Assembly (NCBI GenBank): GCA_965198495.1
Contig: CBDAPL010000001.1
Span: 3,428,308 to 3,492,307 of the forward strand
Length of the DNA: 64,000 nucleotides
Direction: 5' to 3'
Source of the DNA: RH-AL1 sp965198495
Lineage (GTDB): Bacteria > Pseudomonadota > Alphaproteobacteria > Rhizobiales > Beijerinckiaceae
This document shows, in pieces, positions 16,492 through 24,022 of the stretch (positions within the stretch are counted from its first letter, which is position 1; each line of letters starts with the position of its first letter). A program made the position numbers and the translations under genes. The notes beneath the pieces are model-generated. The model did not search any database and was not told the DNA's origin. It saw only the letters and a list, made by a program, of their open reading frames with translations.

Positions 16492-17535
16492 TCAGAACTG
16501 CAGCGGCTTGCCGTCGGCACCCTTGATGTCAGACGCCCACTCCTGCTTGACCAGTTCGACGACGTTCTTGGGCATCGGAATGTAATCGAGCGATTGAGCG
16601 GCCTCGTTGCCGTTGCCATAGGCCCAATCGAAGAACTTGAGCGCGGCAGTCGCGGCGACCGGATCCTTCGGCTCGGTCGGCATCAGGATAAAGGTCGAGG
16701 CGGTGATCGGCCAGGATTCCGACCCGGGCTGGTCGGTCAGCAGCAGGTAGAAACCGGCGGCATCCTTCCAATCGGCGTTCGCGGCGGCGGCGGCGAAGGT
16801 CGCCGTGATCGGCTCGACCTTCTTGCCGTCCTTGTTGATCATGTCGCCGTAGGTCAGCTTGTTTTGCTTGGCATAGGCGAATTCGACGTAGCCGATCGAG
16901 TTGCCGGTCTGCTTGACGTTGGCGGCGACGCCCTCGTTGCCCTTGGCGCCGATGCCGACCGGCCATTGAACGGAAGCGTCCTCGCCCACCTTCGACTTCC
17001 AGGTCGGCGACACCTTCGAGAGATAGTCGGTGAAGTTGAAGGTGGTCCCCGATCCGTCCGAGCGGTGCACGACCGCGATGCCGGCCGCCGGCAGCTTGAC
17101 GCCGGCATTGAGCTTGGCGATCTCCGGATCGTTCCACATCTTGATCTCGCCGAGGTAGATCTTGGCGAGGGTCGGGCCGTCGAACACGAGCTGACCGGGC
17201 GCGACGCCCTCGACGTTGACGACAGGCACGATGCCGCCCATCACCATCGGCCATTGAACGAGGGAGGCCGCCTTGAGCTCCTCGGGCTTCAGCGGCTTGT
17301 CGCTGGCGCCGAAGGTCACGGTCTTGGCCTTGATCTGCTTGATGCCGCCGCCCGAGCCGATCGATTGATAGTTGAGGTTCACGCCGGAGCTCTTGGAATA
17401 GGCCTCGGCCCATTTCGCGTAGATCGGGTAGGGAAAGGTCGCGCCGGCGCCGGAGATTTCGGCGGCTGACGCCGGAACGGCGACGAAGGCGACCGCGCCG
17501 GCCAATGCCAAGCGGGAAAAGACTTGCGAATTCAT
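16492..17535 (-). CDS. pstS: Phosphate-binding periplasmic protein PstS
   Basis: The high-affinity phosphate receptor, 347 residues. The signal peptide FSRLALAGAVAFVAVPASA cleaves before AEISGAGATFPYPIYAKW, where GATFP begins the binding pocket. Further phosphate ligands are in QSIGSGGGIKQI and HRSDGSGTTFNFTDYL. It is the first gene of the pst cluster proper, separated from phoR by about 107 nt that hold a PHO-box-like sequence. The product is exported to the periplasm and hands phosphate to PstCA. Confidence 0.97.
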   Translation of the reverse strand: MNSQVFSRLALAGAVAFVAVPASAAEISGAGATFPYPIYAKWAEAYSKSSGVNLNYQSIGSGGGIKQIKAKTVTFGASDKPLKPEELKAASLVQWPMVMGGIVPVVNVEGVAPGQLVFDGPTLAKIYLGEIKMWNDPEIAKLNAGVKLPAAGIAVVHRSDGSGTTFNFTDYLSKVSPTWKSKVGEDASVQWPVGIGAKGNEGVAANVKQTGNSIGYVEFAYAKQNKLTYGDMINKDGKKVEPITATFAAAAANADWKDAAGFYLLLTDQPGSESWPITASTFILMPTEPKDPVAATAALKFFDWAYGNGNEAAQSLDYIPMPKNVVELVKQEWASDIKGADGKPLQF

Positions 17536-17639
17536 GGGGGGAATGCCTCGTATGGAGAGGGTCTAGTGCGACGGCTAGCCGAGTACGGCGCCTCGCGGGG
17601 GGACAGCTAGACACTCACAACGAGCCTTTTACGACGCCT

Positions 17640-17659
17640 ATGTTACGCTTTCGTGACAC
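17640..17659 (-). promoter_or_regulatory. Candidate PHO box upstream of pstS
   Basis: On the minus strand the sequence reads GTGTCACGAAAGCGTAACAT, two half-sites of the TGTCAY type repeating at 11-bp spacing. This is the layout of a PhoB box. It overlaps the last codons of phoR and lies about 105 nt before the pstS start. A closely similar sequence lies in front of olsB (19641-19660). Individual bases deviate from the consensus. Confidence 0.5.
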
Positions 17660-18770
17660 CGTCCTCGACATTGGCGTGAAGCGGCAGGGACACGGTGAAG
17701 ACGCTGCCAACCCCCTGCGTCGAGTGGATCGCAAGCCGTCCCCTGTGCCGGGCGACGATATGTTTGACGAGCGCCAAGCCGAGCCCCGTTCCGCCTTTGG
17801 CGCGGCTCTGTCCCGCGTCGACCCGGTAGAAGCGTTCGGTCAACCGCGGCAGATGCTCGGCGGCGATCCCCGCGCCGTGGTCGCGCACGCGAAGCACGGC
17901 CTCCGTCCTGCTTCTCTCGATCTCGATCTCGACGGACTTCTCGGCGGCATCGGAAGCCCCATACTTGATGGCGTTCTCGATCAGGTTTTCAGCGAGACGC
18001 AAAAGTTCGTCGCGATCGCCGCTGACGATGACCGCGTCGTCGCCGGCAAAGCGCAGATCGACGCCGTTCTCGTGCGCGAGCGGCGTCAGCGTATCGATGA
18101 TGTGGCGCAGCACAAGAATGAGGTCGACCGGCTGCCTGGGGCGAAGATGCAAATGCTGCTCGACGCGCGACAGAGAGAGGAGATCGTCGACCAGCCGTGC
18201 CATCCGCCGCGCCTGCTCGCGCATGATCATGAGGAAGCGTCCTCGCGCCTTCTCGTCGTTGCGTGCCGGTCCTTGCAGGGTCTCGATGAAGCCAAGAAGC
18301 GACGATAACGGCGTCCGCAATTCGTGACTGGCATTGGTGATGAAGTCGACGCGCATGCGCTCGAACCGGCGCGCCTCGCTGATCTCGTGCAGGGTGACGA
18401 TGACGATGGGCCCGCAGTCGAGGCCGGCGACCGGCGCGGCACTGACCTCGAAAAGACGCTCGACGGGAACACGCTCCAGCCAACTGGCACGGGTCGTGAC
18501 GCCGTCGCGGCGGGCGACCACGACCGCGTCGAGCACATCGGGCGAGCGGAGATGATTGGCCAGAGGCACGCCGATCCGGAGTGTCGGAAAAAGCGCCCGC
18601 GCTGGTGGATTGATCTCGATGACGCGGTCGTCGACACCGATCGCGAGAACAACATCGGGAACGGCGGCGATGATCTTGCCGAGGATCACGAGATCGGGAC
18701 TGACGCCCTCATCGCCCACGCGCATCGGGCTGGCGAAAGGCCGCGGCGGCTTCGGAGGAAAGGAGATCAC
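17643..18770 (-). CDS. phoR: Phosphate regulon sensor histidine kinase PhoR, apparently without membrane anchor
   Basis: A 375-residue kinase. A PAS domain (about 30-130) is followed by the HisKA box ITNASHELRTPLSSLLG with phospho-acceptor His149, the N-box ENLIENAIKYG and the ATP-lid motifs RDHGAGIAAEHLPRLTERFYR and GGTGLGLALVKHI. These segments match PhoR closely. The usual N-terminal transmembrane pair is absent: the N-terminus is proline-rich and polar. It starts with GTG overlapping the plsC stop (GTGA). It autophosphorylates and donates to PhoB; the Pst/PhoU complex likely controls it. Confidence 0.92.
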   Translation of the reverse strand: MISFPPKPPRPFASPMRVGDEGVSPDLVILGKIIAAVPDVVLAIGVDDRVIEINPPARALFPTLRIGVPLANHLRSPDVLDAVVVARRDGVTTRASWLERVPVERLFEVSAAPVAGLDCGPIVIVTLHEISEARRFERMRVDFITNASHELRTPLSSLLGFIETLQGPARNDEKARGRFLMIMREQARRMARLVDDLLSLSRVEQHLHLRPRQPVDLILVLRHIIDTLTPLAHENGVDLRFAGDDAVIVSGDRDELLRLAENLIENAIKYGASDAAEKSVEIEIERSRTEAVLRVRDHGAGIAAEHLPRLTERFYRVDAGQSRAKGGTGLGLALVKHIVARHRGRLAIHSTQGVGSVFTVSLPLHANVEDGVTKA

Positions 18771-19579
18771 CAGCGCGCCTTGGCGGCTCGATCGACACCC
18801 GCCGATCGACCCATCGAGCCCAACGCGGGTTCCAGGATCGCCGCTTCTATGATGTGCAAGATCGCCTCACGAGCCTGATGGGCGATCGCCTTGCGATCGG
18901 ATGTTGCGCGAAACGGCAGCGGCTCCGGGAACTGAACGAAGCAGCGCAGCGGCGGACTTCGCAGTATGCGCCAGATATGTGACAGTAAATCATCGTCGCC
19001 AACCCAGGCGGCCTCTTTGCTCGAGTACCAAATCGCCGCTGGCTGAACGGCGACCGACTCGCGAAAGGGTTCCGCGCACAGGAGTTCGCGGGCGGCGGCG
19101 AAATGGGAGGTCAGGAACGGACCGGGCCGCGGCCCCGCCACCGTCGTGCCTTCCGGAAAGAGCAAGACGATGCGTCCGCCCAGCATGCGCTCCGCCATAC
19201 GTCGATTGGACGTCGGAATGGTCCTCCGCCGCTTTCGATCGATGAAGATCGTCCCTTGCACCTCCGCGAAGGCCGACAGGATCGGCCACGTTCCGACCTC
19301 GCGCTTGGCGACGAAGCAGAATGGCAGGACGGACCCGAACGCCAGGATGTCGATCCACGACGTATGATTGGCGACGACGAGCGCGGGCGGACCGCCGAGC
19401 GCTTCGCCGCGCGGTATGACCTCGATCCTGAAGAGCCACAGGAGCGAGCGACAGAAGACCATCGGAATGCGACCGGCCATGCTTGGGACCCGCCGCGCGA
19501 TCAGCCATTGCAGCGGCGCTCCGAAGAGGAAGAAGCCCAGGACGGCGACAACAATCAGGCAAGCGCGAAACGCGGCCAT
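18767..19579 (-). CDS. Lysophospholipid acyltransferase (PlsC family), probable OlsA
   Basis: The enzyme acylates a lyso-lipid with acyl-ACP or acyl-CoA. The acyltransferase motifs are NHTSWID (71-77, H-X4-D) and LLFPEGTT (about 140-147). An N-terminal hydrophobic helix (RACLIVVAVLGFFLFGAPLQWLIA) anchors it to the inner membrane. ATG 19579 places that helix at the N-terminus as in relatives; the frame is open to a TTG at 19636. It overlaps phoR by 4 nt and faces olsB. That suggests it is OlsA, which adds the second acyl chain to lyso-ornithine lipid, rather than the housekeeping phosphatidate-forming PlsC. The substrate is inference. Confidence 0.88.
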   Translation of the reverse strand: MAAFRACLIVVAVLGFFLFGAPLQWLIARRVPSMAGRIPMVFCRSLLWLFRIEVIPRGEALGGPPALVVANHTSWIDILAFGSVLPFCFVAKREVGTWPILSAFAEVQGTIFIDRKRRRTIPTSNRRMAERMLGGRIVLLFPEGTTVAGPRPGPFLTSHFAAARELLCAEPFRESVAVQPAAIWYSSKEAAWVGDDDLLSHIWRILRSPPLRCFVQFPEPLPFRATSDRKAIAHQAREAILHIIEAAILEPALGSMGRSAGVDRAAKARW

Positions 19580-19640
19580 GAGACCATCCGATCGGAAGGC
19601 GGTGGATTTCGCGGTATGCGTCCGCTCGCGTGACAACCGA

Positions 19641-19660
19641 TCACGAACGCGTCATGAAAG
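19641..19660 (+). promoter_or_regulatory. Candidate PHO box between plsC(olsA) and olsB
   Basis: TCACGAACGCGTCATGAAAG shows 11-bp direct periodicity (TCACGAA then TCATGAA). It shares TCACGAA-N-GCGT with the candidate box before pstS. It lies in the intergenic gap of the divergent pair, within reach of both promoters. If it is used as a PhoB box for olsB, the transcription start would fall near 19690, and translation would then begin at ATG 19716. Confidence 0.45.
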
Positions 19661-19682
19661 CTTCTTATCGGCTGCCTATGCG

Positions 19683-20645
19683 ATGGCGGCCATCCAGACG
19701 CAATGCCGTGAGCCGATGCCTGACATTGAACGGCCTACACTCGAACGGGCGAGCCTCGACCAAAGTTTTGGCATGCTGCCGAAAAGCGTCGTTTCGCTGG
19801 CCGGGTCGCGCGCGCCAAACGGCACGCCTGCCCTTTACGAAACGGCTGGACCTTTCGAGATCCGCCTGGCGACCAGCACCAAGGATCTGCGACAGGCGCA
19901 GCGTCTTCGCTATGCCATCTTCTTCGAGGAAGGCCACGCCGTACCCGACGAGGCGAGCGCCAAGGCGCGGCGCGATCTCTGCGCCTTCGATGCCATCTGC
20001 GATCACCTCGTCATCATCGATATGCGGGCGCGTCGCGCTGACGGCGCGATCAAGCCGAAGCTCGTGGGAACCTACCGCGTTCTGCGCCGTGAGATCGCCG
20101 ACGCGCACAATGGATTCTACTCGCAAGGCGAGTTCGACTTGGCGCCGCTGCTCGCGCGACACCCGGCGACACGCTTCCTTGAGCTTGGCCGCTCGTGCGT
20201 CCACCCGCACTACCGCTCGAAGCGCGTCATCGAACTCCTGTGGCGCGGCCTCTATCTGTACGCCCGGCGTTTTCACATCGACGCGTTGATCGGTTGCGCC
20301 AGCCTGCCGGGCGTCGACCTCGAGGCGCTGCGGCTACCGCTGAGCTTCCTGCTCCAAAACGCTGGCGCCGAGCCCGACTGGCAAGTCGCCGCGTTGCCAC
20401 GGCGCGAAGCGGAGTTCACGCCACTCGCGCAAGCGGAGATCGACGTGCGCCGCGCGCTCGGCGCCTTGCCGCCGCTGGTCAAGGCCTACATGCGTACGGG
20501 CGCGCGTTTCGGCCGCCACGCGGTCGTCGATCATCAGTTCGGGACGACGGACGTCTTCGCGATCATGCCGATGAACGCGATCGAGGATCGCTACCTCTCC
20601 CACTACGGACAGCCGAGTTGCCTTTCGTCAGGCCCGGTCGCATAA
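19683..20645 (+). CDS. olsB: L-ornithine N-alpha-acyltransferase OlsB (GNAT family)
   Basis: OlsB transfers a 3-hydroxyacyl group from ACP to ornithine, the first step of ornithine-lipid synthesis. Family features seen: FEIRLATSTKDLRQAQRLRYAIFFEEG, RRDLCAFDAICDHLVI, VGTYRVLRREIADAHNGFYSQGEFDL, and the acyl-binding FLELGRSCVHPHYRSKRVIELLWRGL. The length is about 320 residues from ATG 19683, or 309 from ATG 19716; neither has a clear Shine-Dalgarno sequence. It is divergent from plsC-phoR-pst, and a PHO-box-like site lies between, matching the known rise of ornithine lipids under phosphate limitation. Confidence 0.88.
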   Translation: MAAIQTQCREPMPDIERPTLERASLDQSFGMLPKSVVSLAGSRAPNGTPALYETAGPFEIRLATSTKDLRQAQRLRYAIFFEEGHAVPDEASAKARRDLCAFDAICDHLVIIDMRARRADGAIKPKLVGTYRVLRREIADAHNGFYSQGEFDLAPLLARHPATRFLELGRSCVHPHYRSKRVIELLWRGLYLYARRFHIDALIGCASLPGVDLEALRLPLSFLLQNAGAEPDWQVAALPRREAEFTPLAQAEIDVRRALGALPPLVKAYMRTGARFGRHAVVDHQFGTTDVFAIMPMNAIEDRYLSHYGQPSCLSSGPVA

Positions 20646-20651
20646 AAGCGC

Positions 20652-21398
20652 ATGACACGTGATCGCCACGCGCTGACCGCGGAACAGTCGGGTTCGAGAC
20701 TTGGTTCTCGGACGATCCGGCGCGCCGGTATGTTGCTGACTCTGCTCGGCATCTCCGCGGGCGTGGCCTTCTCCAGCGCCGCGGCGGTCGACCACAAGGC
20801 CAGAGCGATCGCCGCCGAGAAGCCGGCCATCCTCAGCCTGAAGGACGCGCTGATGCACGACGCCGCATCGCCGGTCATCGGCAACGCCGACGGCGACGTC
20901 ACGATCGTCGCGTTCGTGGATTACAATTGCCCTTACTGTCGAAAAAGCGAGGCCGATCTCGACGCCCTCGTCGCCGATGACCGGAAGATCCGCGTCATCT
21001 ATAAGGACTGGCCGATCCTGGCGAAAACCTCCCTTGCCGCCGCGAAGGTCGCGATCGCCGCCAACTGGCAAGGCAAATACGCCCAGGTCCACAAGGCGCT
21101 GATGCGGATGAACGCGCGGCCGGCCACCGACGCCGATATCAGCCAGGCCGTCGTGTCCTCCGGTGTCGACGTGACGCGCCTCAACAAGGATCTCGACTCG
21201 CGAGACGAGGAGATCGTCGCGCTGATCAAGCGCAACATACAGGAGGCGGAAGCCCTTAAGTTACAAGGAACGCCGGTCTACCTCGTCGGGCCCTTCATCA
21301 CGGCGAGCCCGCTCGACCTGCCGCAGTTCAAGCAGATCGTCGCCGATGCGCGCGAGGATCAGGCAAAGCTTGCGGATGCCCCAAAGCCCGATCGGTAG
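20652..21398 (+). CDS. DsbA-like thioredoxin domain protein, exported
   Basis: A 248-residue thiol-disulfide protein. A hydrophobic export segment (AGMLLTLLGISAGVAFSSAAA, about 26-45) is preceded by a basic N-terminus. The active site is CPYC at 93-96 in FVDYNCPYCRKSE, and the cis-proline is in LQGTPVYLVG near residue 207. Helical insertion (KRNIQEAEAL) fits the DsbA/DSBA-like family seen as 27-kDa outer membrane proteins in alphaproteobacteria. It probably oxidises or isomerises disulfides in the periplasm. Only 6 nt separate it from olsB; an inner ATG at 20730 is an alternative start. Confidence 0.9.
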   Translation: MTRDRHALTAEQSGSRLGSRTIRRAGMLLTLLGISAGVAFSSAAAVDHKARAIAAEKPAILSLKDALMHDAASPVIGNADGDVTIVAFVDYNCPYCRKSEADLDALVADDRKIRVIYKDWPILAKTSLAAAKVAIAANWQGKYAQVHKALMRMNARPATDADISQAVVSSGVDVTRLNKDLDSRDEEIVALIKRNIQEAEALKLQGTPVYLVGPFITASPLDLPQFKQIVADAREDQAKLADAPKPDR

Positions 21399-22137
21399 CG
21401 GCGAGACGGTCATCTGCCACACGGCGAGGACGCCACGCTACGCGCTCGTGATCTTCGATTTCGACGGCACCCTGGCCGACAGCGCCGCATGGTTCGCCCG
21501 CGAGTTGAACGGCGTGGCGCGCCGCTATCGTTTCAAGCAGTCGTCCGAGAGCGACCTCCACACGATGCGCGGCATCGACGCGCGCACCCTCCTCCGCCAA
21601 CTCGATGTCGCGCGCTGGAAGCTGCCGCTGATCGCGCGCCACATGCGTCGGCTGATGACCCGCGACATCGCCGAGATCGCACTGTTTCCCGGTATCGCCG
21701 CCGCGTTGAACGGCCTGCACGAAGCGGGCGTGCGGCTCGCGATCGTCAGTTCGAACTCGCTCGAGAACGTGCGTCTCGTGCTTGGCGCGGAAACGGCCGC
21801 GCTGATCGACCATTTCGCCTGCGGCACGTCCTTGTTCGAAAAGCCGGCGAAGTTTCGCCGCGTGCTCAAGCGCGCGCGGATTCAACCCGCGGGCGCGATC
21901 GCGATCGGCGACGAGGTCCGCGACATCGATGCGGCCGCCGCCTGCGGGATCGCGTCCGGCGCCGTCGCATGGGGCTACGCGGCGCCAAGCGCCCTGCGCG
22001 CACGCGGTCCGACGATCCTGTTTGACGACACCGAGGCGTTGCTACCCTATCTGCTGCCCAGTATGGCGGATCGCTCAGCCCGCGCCGCCGAAGAGGAAAA
22101 GCTGATGTACCCATCAGGTACGGCGCTCGAAAATTAG
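21376..22137 (+). CDS. HAD-superfamily phosphatase, phosphoglycolate-phosphatase-like
   Basis: The HAD motifs are complete: motif I IFDFDGTLAD (nucleophile Asp28, acid Asp30), motif II VSSNS, motif III Lys in EKPAKFRR, and motif IV GDEVRDIDAA. The helical cap after motif I is of the C1 type. Length is 253 residues from ATG 21376, which overlaps the end of the preceding gene by 23 nt; an upstream start at 21346 is possible. The natural substrate cannot be read from sequence. The C-terminal tail is poorly conserved. Confidence 0.88.
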   Translation: MPQSPIGSGETVICHTARTPRYALVIFDFDGTLADSAAWFARELNGVARRYRFKQSSESDLHTMRGIDARTLLRQLDVARWKLPLIARHMRRLMTRDIAEIALFPGIAAALNGLHEAGVRLAIVSSNSLENVRLVLGAETAALIDHFACGTSLFEKPAKFRRVLKRARIQPAGAIAIGDEVRDIDAAAACGIASGAVAWGYAAPSALRARGPTILFDDTEALLPYLLPSMADRSARAAEEEKLMYPSGTALEN

Positions 22138-22672
22138 TCTCTCCGCGCAACAAAATACTTGTGCTTCGGACGAATGAGCCTATGTTCGTCACTGCCCAAA
22201 TCGCACGTGCCTGTGGTCGTGTGTCGGTGGTTGGCGTTCCGGACAAGAGGCCGGTGAACCAACCTTAAAACCGGCAGCCGGAGCGAACCGGTGAACCCCG
22301 CCAAACGGGGGACACGACTTAAAGCAACGACGGACCGGGCTTTTTCGTCTCTGTCGGCCTCCAACGCCGACTTACCGAAGAGGCTAGTCTCTCTTGCCGG
22401 GCGTGCGGATCGCGGGGCTCACCCTGATCCAATCGATGGCTTCAGCTGCTCAGCGCGGGTTCATCCTCGCGCGGAGTTCTTGAAGCCACGGCGCAGCATC
22501 TGATTCGGCGTAGCACACGACCTTCATGGTCGCGAGCGATCCGGATCGCGGATGGCATTGTCACGTCGTCGACGCGTCTCCAAAGCGCGTGGGCAGCGAA
22601 CGATGTCGTTCACCCCTTTGCTCAAATTCGTATGTCCGGCCTGAAACAGGGTCGGCACGAAGGGATGCCGCG
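22138..22672. other. 535-nt leader region before the ornithine decarboxylase
   Basis: The region holds the structured RNA at 22213-22320. A weak promoter-like pair lies before it (TTGTGC and TATGTT, 16 nt apart, near 22160-22187). A short T-run follows the structure near 22341. A perfect 14-bp palindrome GCGATCCGGATCGC lies at 22536-22549. The frame is open in phase with the decarboxylase from 22526, but the segment does not look like protein. A long untranslated leader is the best reading. Confidence 0.6.
22213..22320 (+). promoter_or_regulatory. Multi-hairpin leader RNA, speF-motif-like
   Basis: An outer stem pairs GTCGTGT (22216-22222) with ACACGAC (22312-22318). It closes three hairpins: GGTTGG/CCAACC (22229-22234 with 22259-22264, containing an inner CCGG/CCGG), ACCGG/CCGGT (22270-22274 with 22288-22292) and CCCCG/CGGGG (22296-22300 with 22306-22310). 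The decamer CCGGTGAACC occurs twice. A conserved structured RNA called the speF motif is known upstream of ornithine decarboxylase genes in alphaproteobacteria, and the position and multi-branch form fit it. Its ligand, if any, is not shown here. Confidence 0.75.
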
Positions 22673-23815
22673 ATGACACAGAAGATCCAGGATTTCCTCC
22701 GCGCGCGCCGCGACATCGGCGGCGATTCGGGCCCATGCCTCGTCGTCGACCTCGATGTGGTGCGCGAAAATTACAAGACCTTCGAGCGGGCGCTGCCGGA
22801 CAGCCGCGTCTTCTACGCGGTCAAGGCCAATCCCGATCCGGCCGTCCTCAACCTGCTTGCGCTGCTCGGCTCCTGCTTCGATTGCGCCTCTCTAACCGAG
22901 ATCGAGCTGGTCCTCGCCACCGGCGCGACGGCCGATCGCATCTCGTTTGGCAACACGATCAAGAAGGAGCGCGATATCGCCCGGGCCTACCAGCTCGGCA
23001 TCCGCGTCTTCGCGGTCGATTGCGAGGCCGAGGTCGAGAAGATCGCCCGCGTCGCACCCGGCGCCAAAGTGTTCTGCCGCATGCTGTGCGACGGCGACGG
23101 CGCGGAGTGGCCGCTGTCGCGCAAGTTCGGCTGCGACGTGGCCATGGTACCGCGCGTGCTGGAGCAGGCGCAGCGCCTTGGTTTGGTTGCCTACGGCCTT
23201 TCGTTCCACGTCGGATCGCAGCAGCGCAATCCGCTGATGTGGGATGGCGCGCTGAAAGCCGCCTCGGCGATCTTCAGCGACCTTGCGGAGCGCGGCATTC
23301 AACTGCAGATGGTCAACCTCGGCGGTGGTTTTCCGACCAAGTACCTGAAGAGCATCCCGGCGGTGAAGACCTACGGCCGCTCGATCTTCGACTCGCTGCG
23401 CAAGCACTTCGGCAACCGTATACCAGAGACGATCATCGAGCCGGGCCGCGGCATGGTCGGCAACGCCGGCGTCATCGAGGCGGAGGTCGTCCTGATCTCC
23501 AGGAAGTCGGACGACGACAATGTGAAGTGGGTCTTCCTCGATATCGGCAAATTCGGCGGTCTCGCCGAGACGATGGACGAGATGATCCGCTATCCGATCA
23601 AGACCGCCTTCGACGCCGACGAGAAGGAGCCCTGTGTGATCGCCGGGCCGACCTGCGACTCGGTCGACGTGCTCTACGAGAAGGACCCCTACTTCCTTCC
23701 CGTAAGCCTGGAGATCGGCGCCAAGGTCCTGATCGAGGGAACGGGCGCCTACACGACGACCTATTCCAGCGCGGGCTTCAACGGCTTCCCGCCCTTGAAG
23801 AGCTACGTGATCTGA
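22673..23815 (+). CDS. odc: Group IV (eukaryotic-type) ornithine/lysine decarboxylase
   Basis: A PLP enzyme of 380 residues that converts ornithine to putrescine and may also accept lysine. The PLP lysine is Lys51 in FYAVKANPDP. Further cofactor motifs are SFHVGSQ, NLGGGFPTKY and EPGRGMVGNAG. The second-subunit catalytic Cys is in GPTCDSVDVLYEK, and the C-terminus has GAYTTTYSSAGFNGF. ATG 22673 has AGGGA about 8 nt upstream. It supplies putrescine for polyamine synthesis and is preceded by a long leader with a structured RNA, so it is probably controlled after transcription starts. Confidence 0.95.
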   Translation: MTQKIQDFLRARRDIGGDSGPCLVVDLDVVRENYKTFERALPDSRVFYAVKANPDPAVLNLLALLGSCFDCASLTEIELVLATGATADRISFGNTIKKERDIARAYQLGIRVFAVDCEAEVEKIARVAPGAKVFCRMLCDGDGAEWPLSRKFGCDVAMVPRVLEQAQRLGLVAYGLSFHVGSQQRNPLMWDGALKAASAIFSDLAERGIQLQMVNLGGGFPTKYLKSIPAVKTYGRSIFDSLRKHFGNRIPETIIEPGRGMVGNAGVIEAEVVLISRKSDDDNVKWVFLDIGKFGGLAETMDEMIRYPIKTAFDADEKEPCVIAGPTCDSVDVLYEKDPYFLPVSLEIGAKVLIEGTGAYTTTYSSAGFNGFPPLKSYVI

Positions 23816-23819
23816 CAAG

Positions 23820-23844
23820 GCGGCGAGGTGGAGACCCTCGCCGC
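23820..23844 (+). terminator. Hairpin after the ornithine decarboxylase gene
   Basis: A perfect 9-bp stem GCGGCGAGG/CCTCGCCGC with a 7-nt loop starts five bases after the stop codon. It lacks a strong T-run, so it may slow or end transcription or protect the 3' end rather than act as a classical intrinsic terminator. Confidence 0.55.
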
Positions 23845-24022
23845 TCCAATCCTACGCGATGGCCGGCGTCGGCGTGCGGCCAACGTCGCGACGCGCTTAC
23901 GAGCAGACATATCGGGGCGGTCGCGGCCTCGATCATGAATGATCGTTCTTGCGAACACGGCCCCAATCGATTTGGGCCTTCTACAAGACCCGGGGCGTCT
24001 CCCGCCGCCGGGCGCGAGAGTG

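Noticed and set aside
22436..22483. 15-codon frame in the ornithine decarboxylase leader, possible leader peptide
   Set aside because: No Shine-Dalgarno sequence, and no ornithine- or arginine-rich pattern. It is within what chance would give.
22536..22549. Perfect palindrome GCGATCCGGATCGC near the ornithine decarboxylase
   Set aside because: GATC/CCGG-rich palindromes are frequent by chance in this base composition. No regulator or second copy supports it.
22526..22672. In-phase extension of the decarboxylase to ATG 22526
   Set aside because: The 49 extra residues do not resemble the family, and AGGGA directly precedes ATG 22673.
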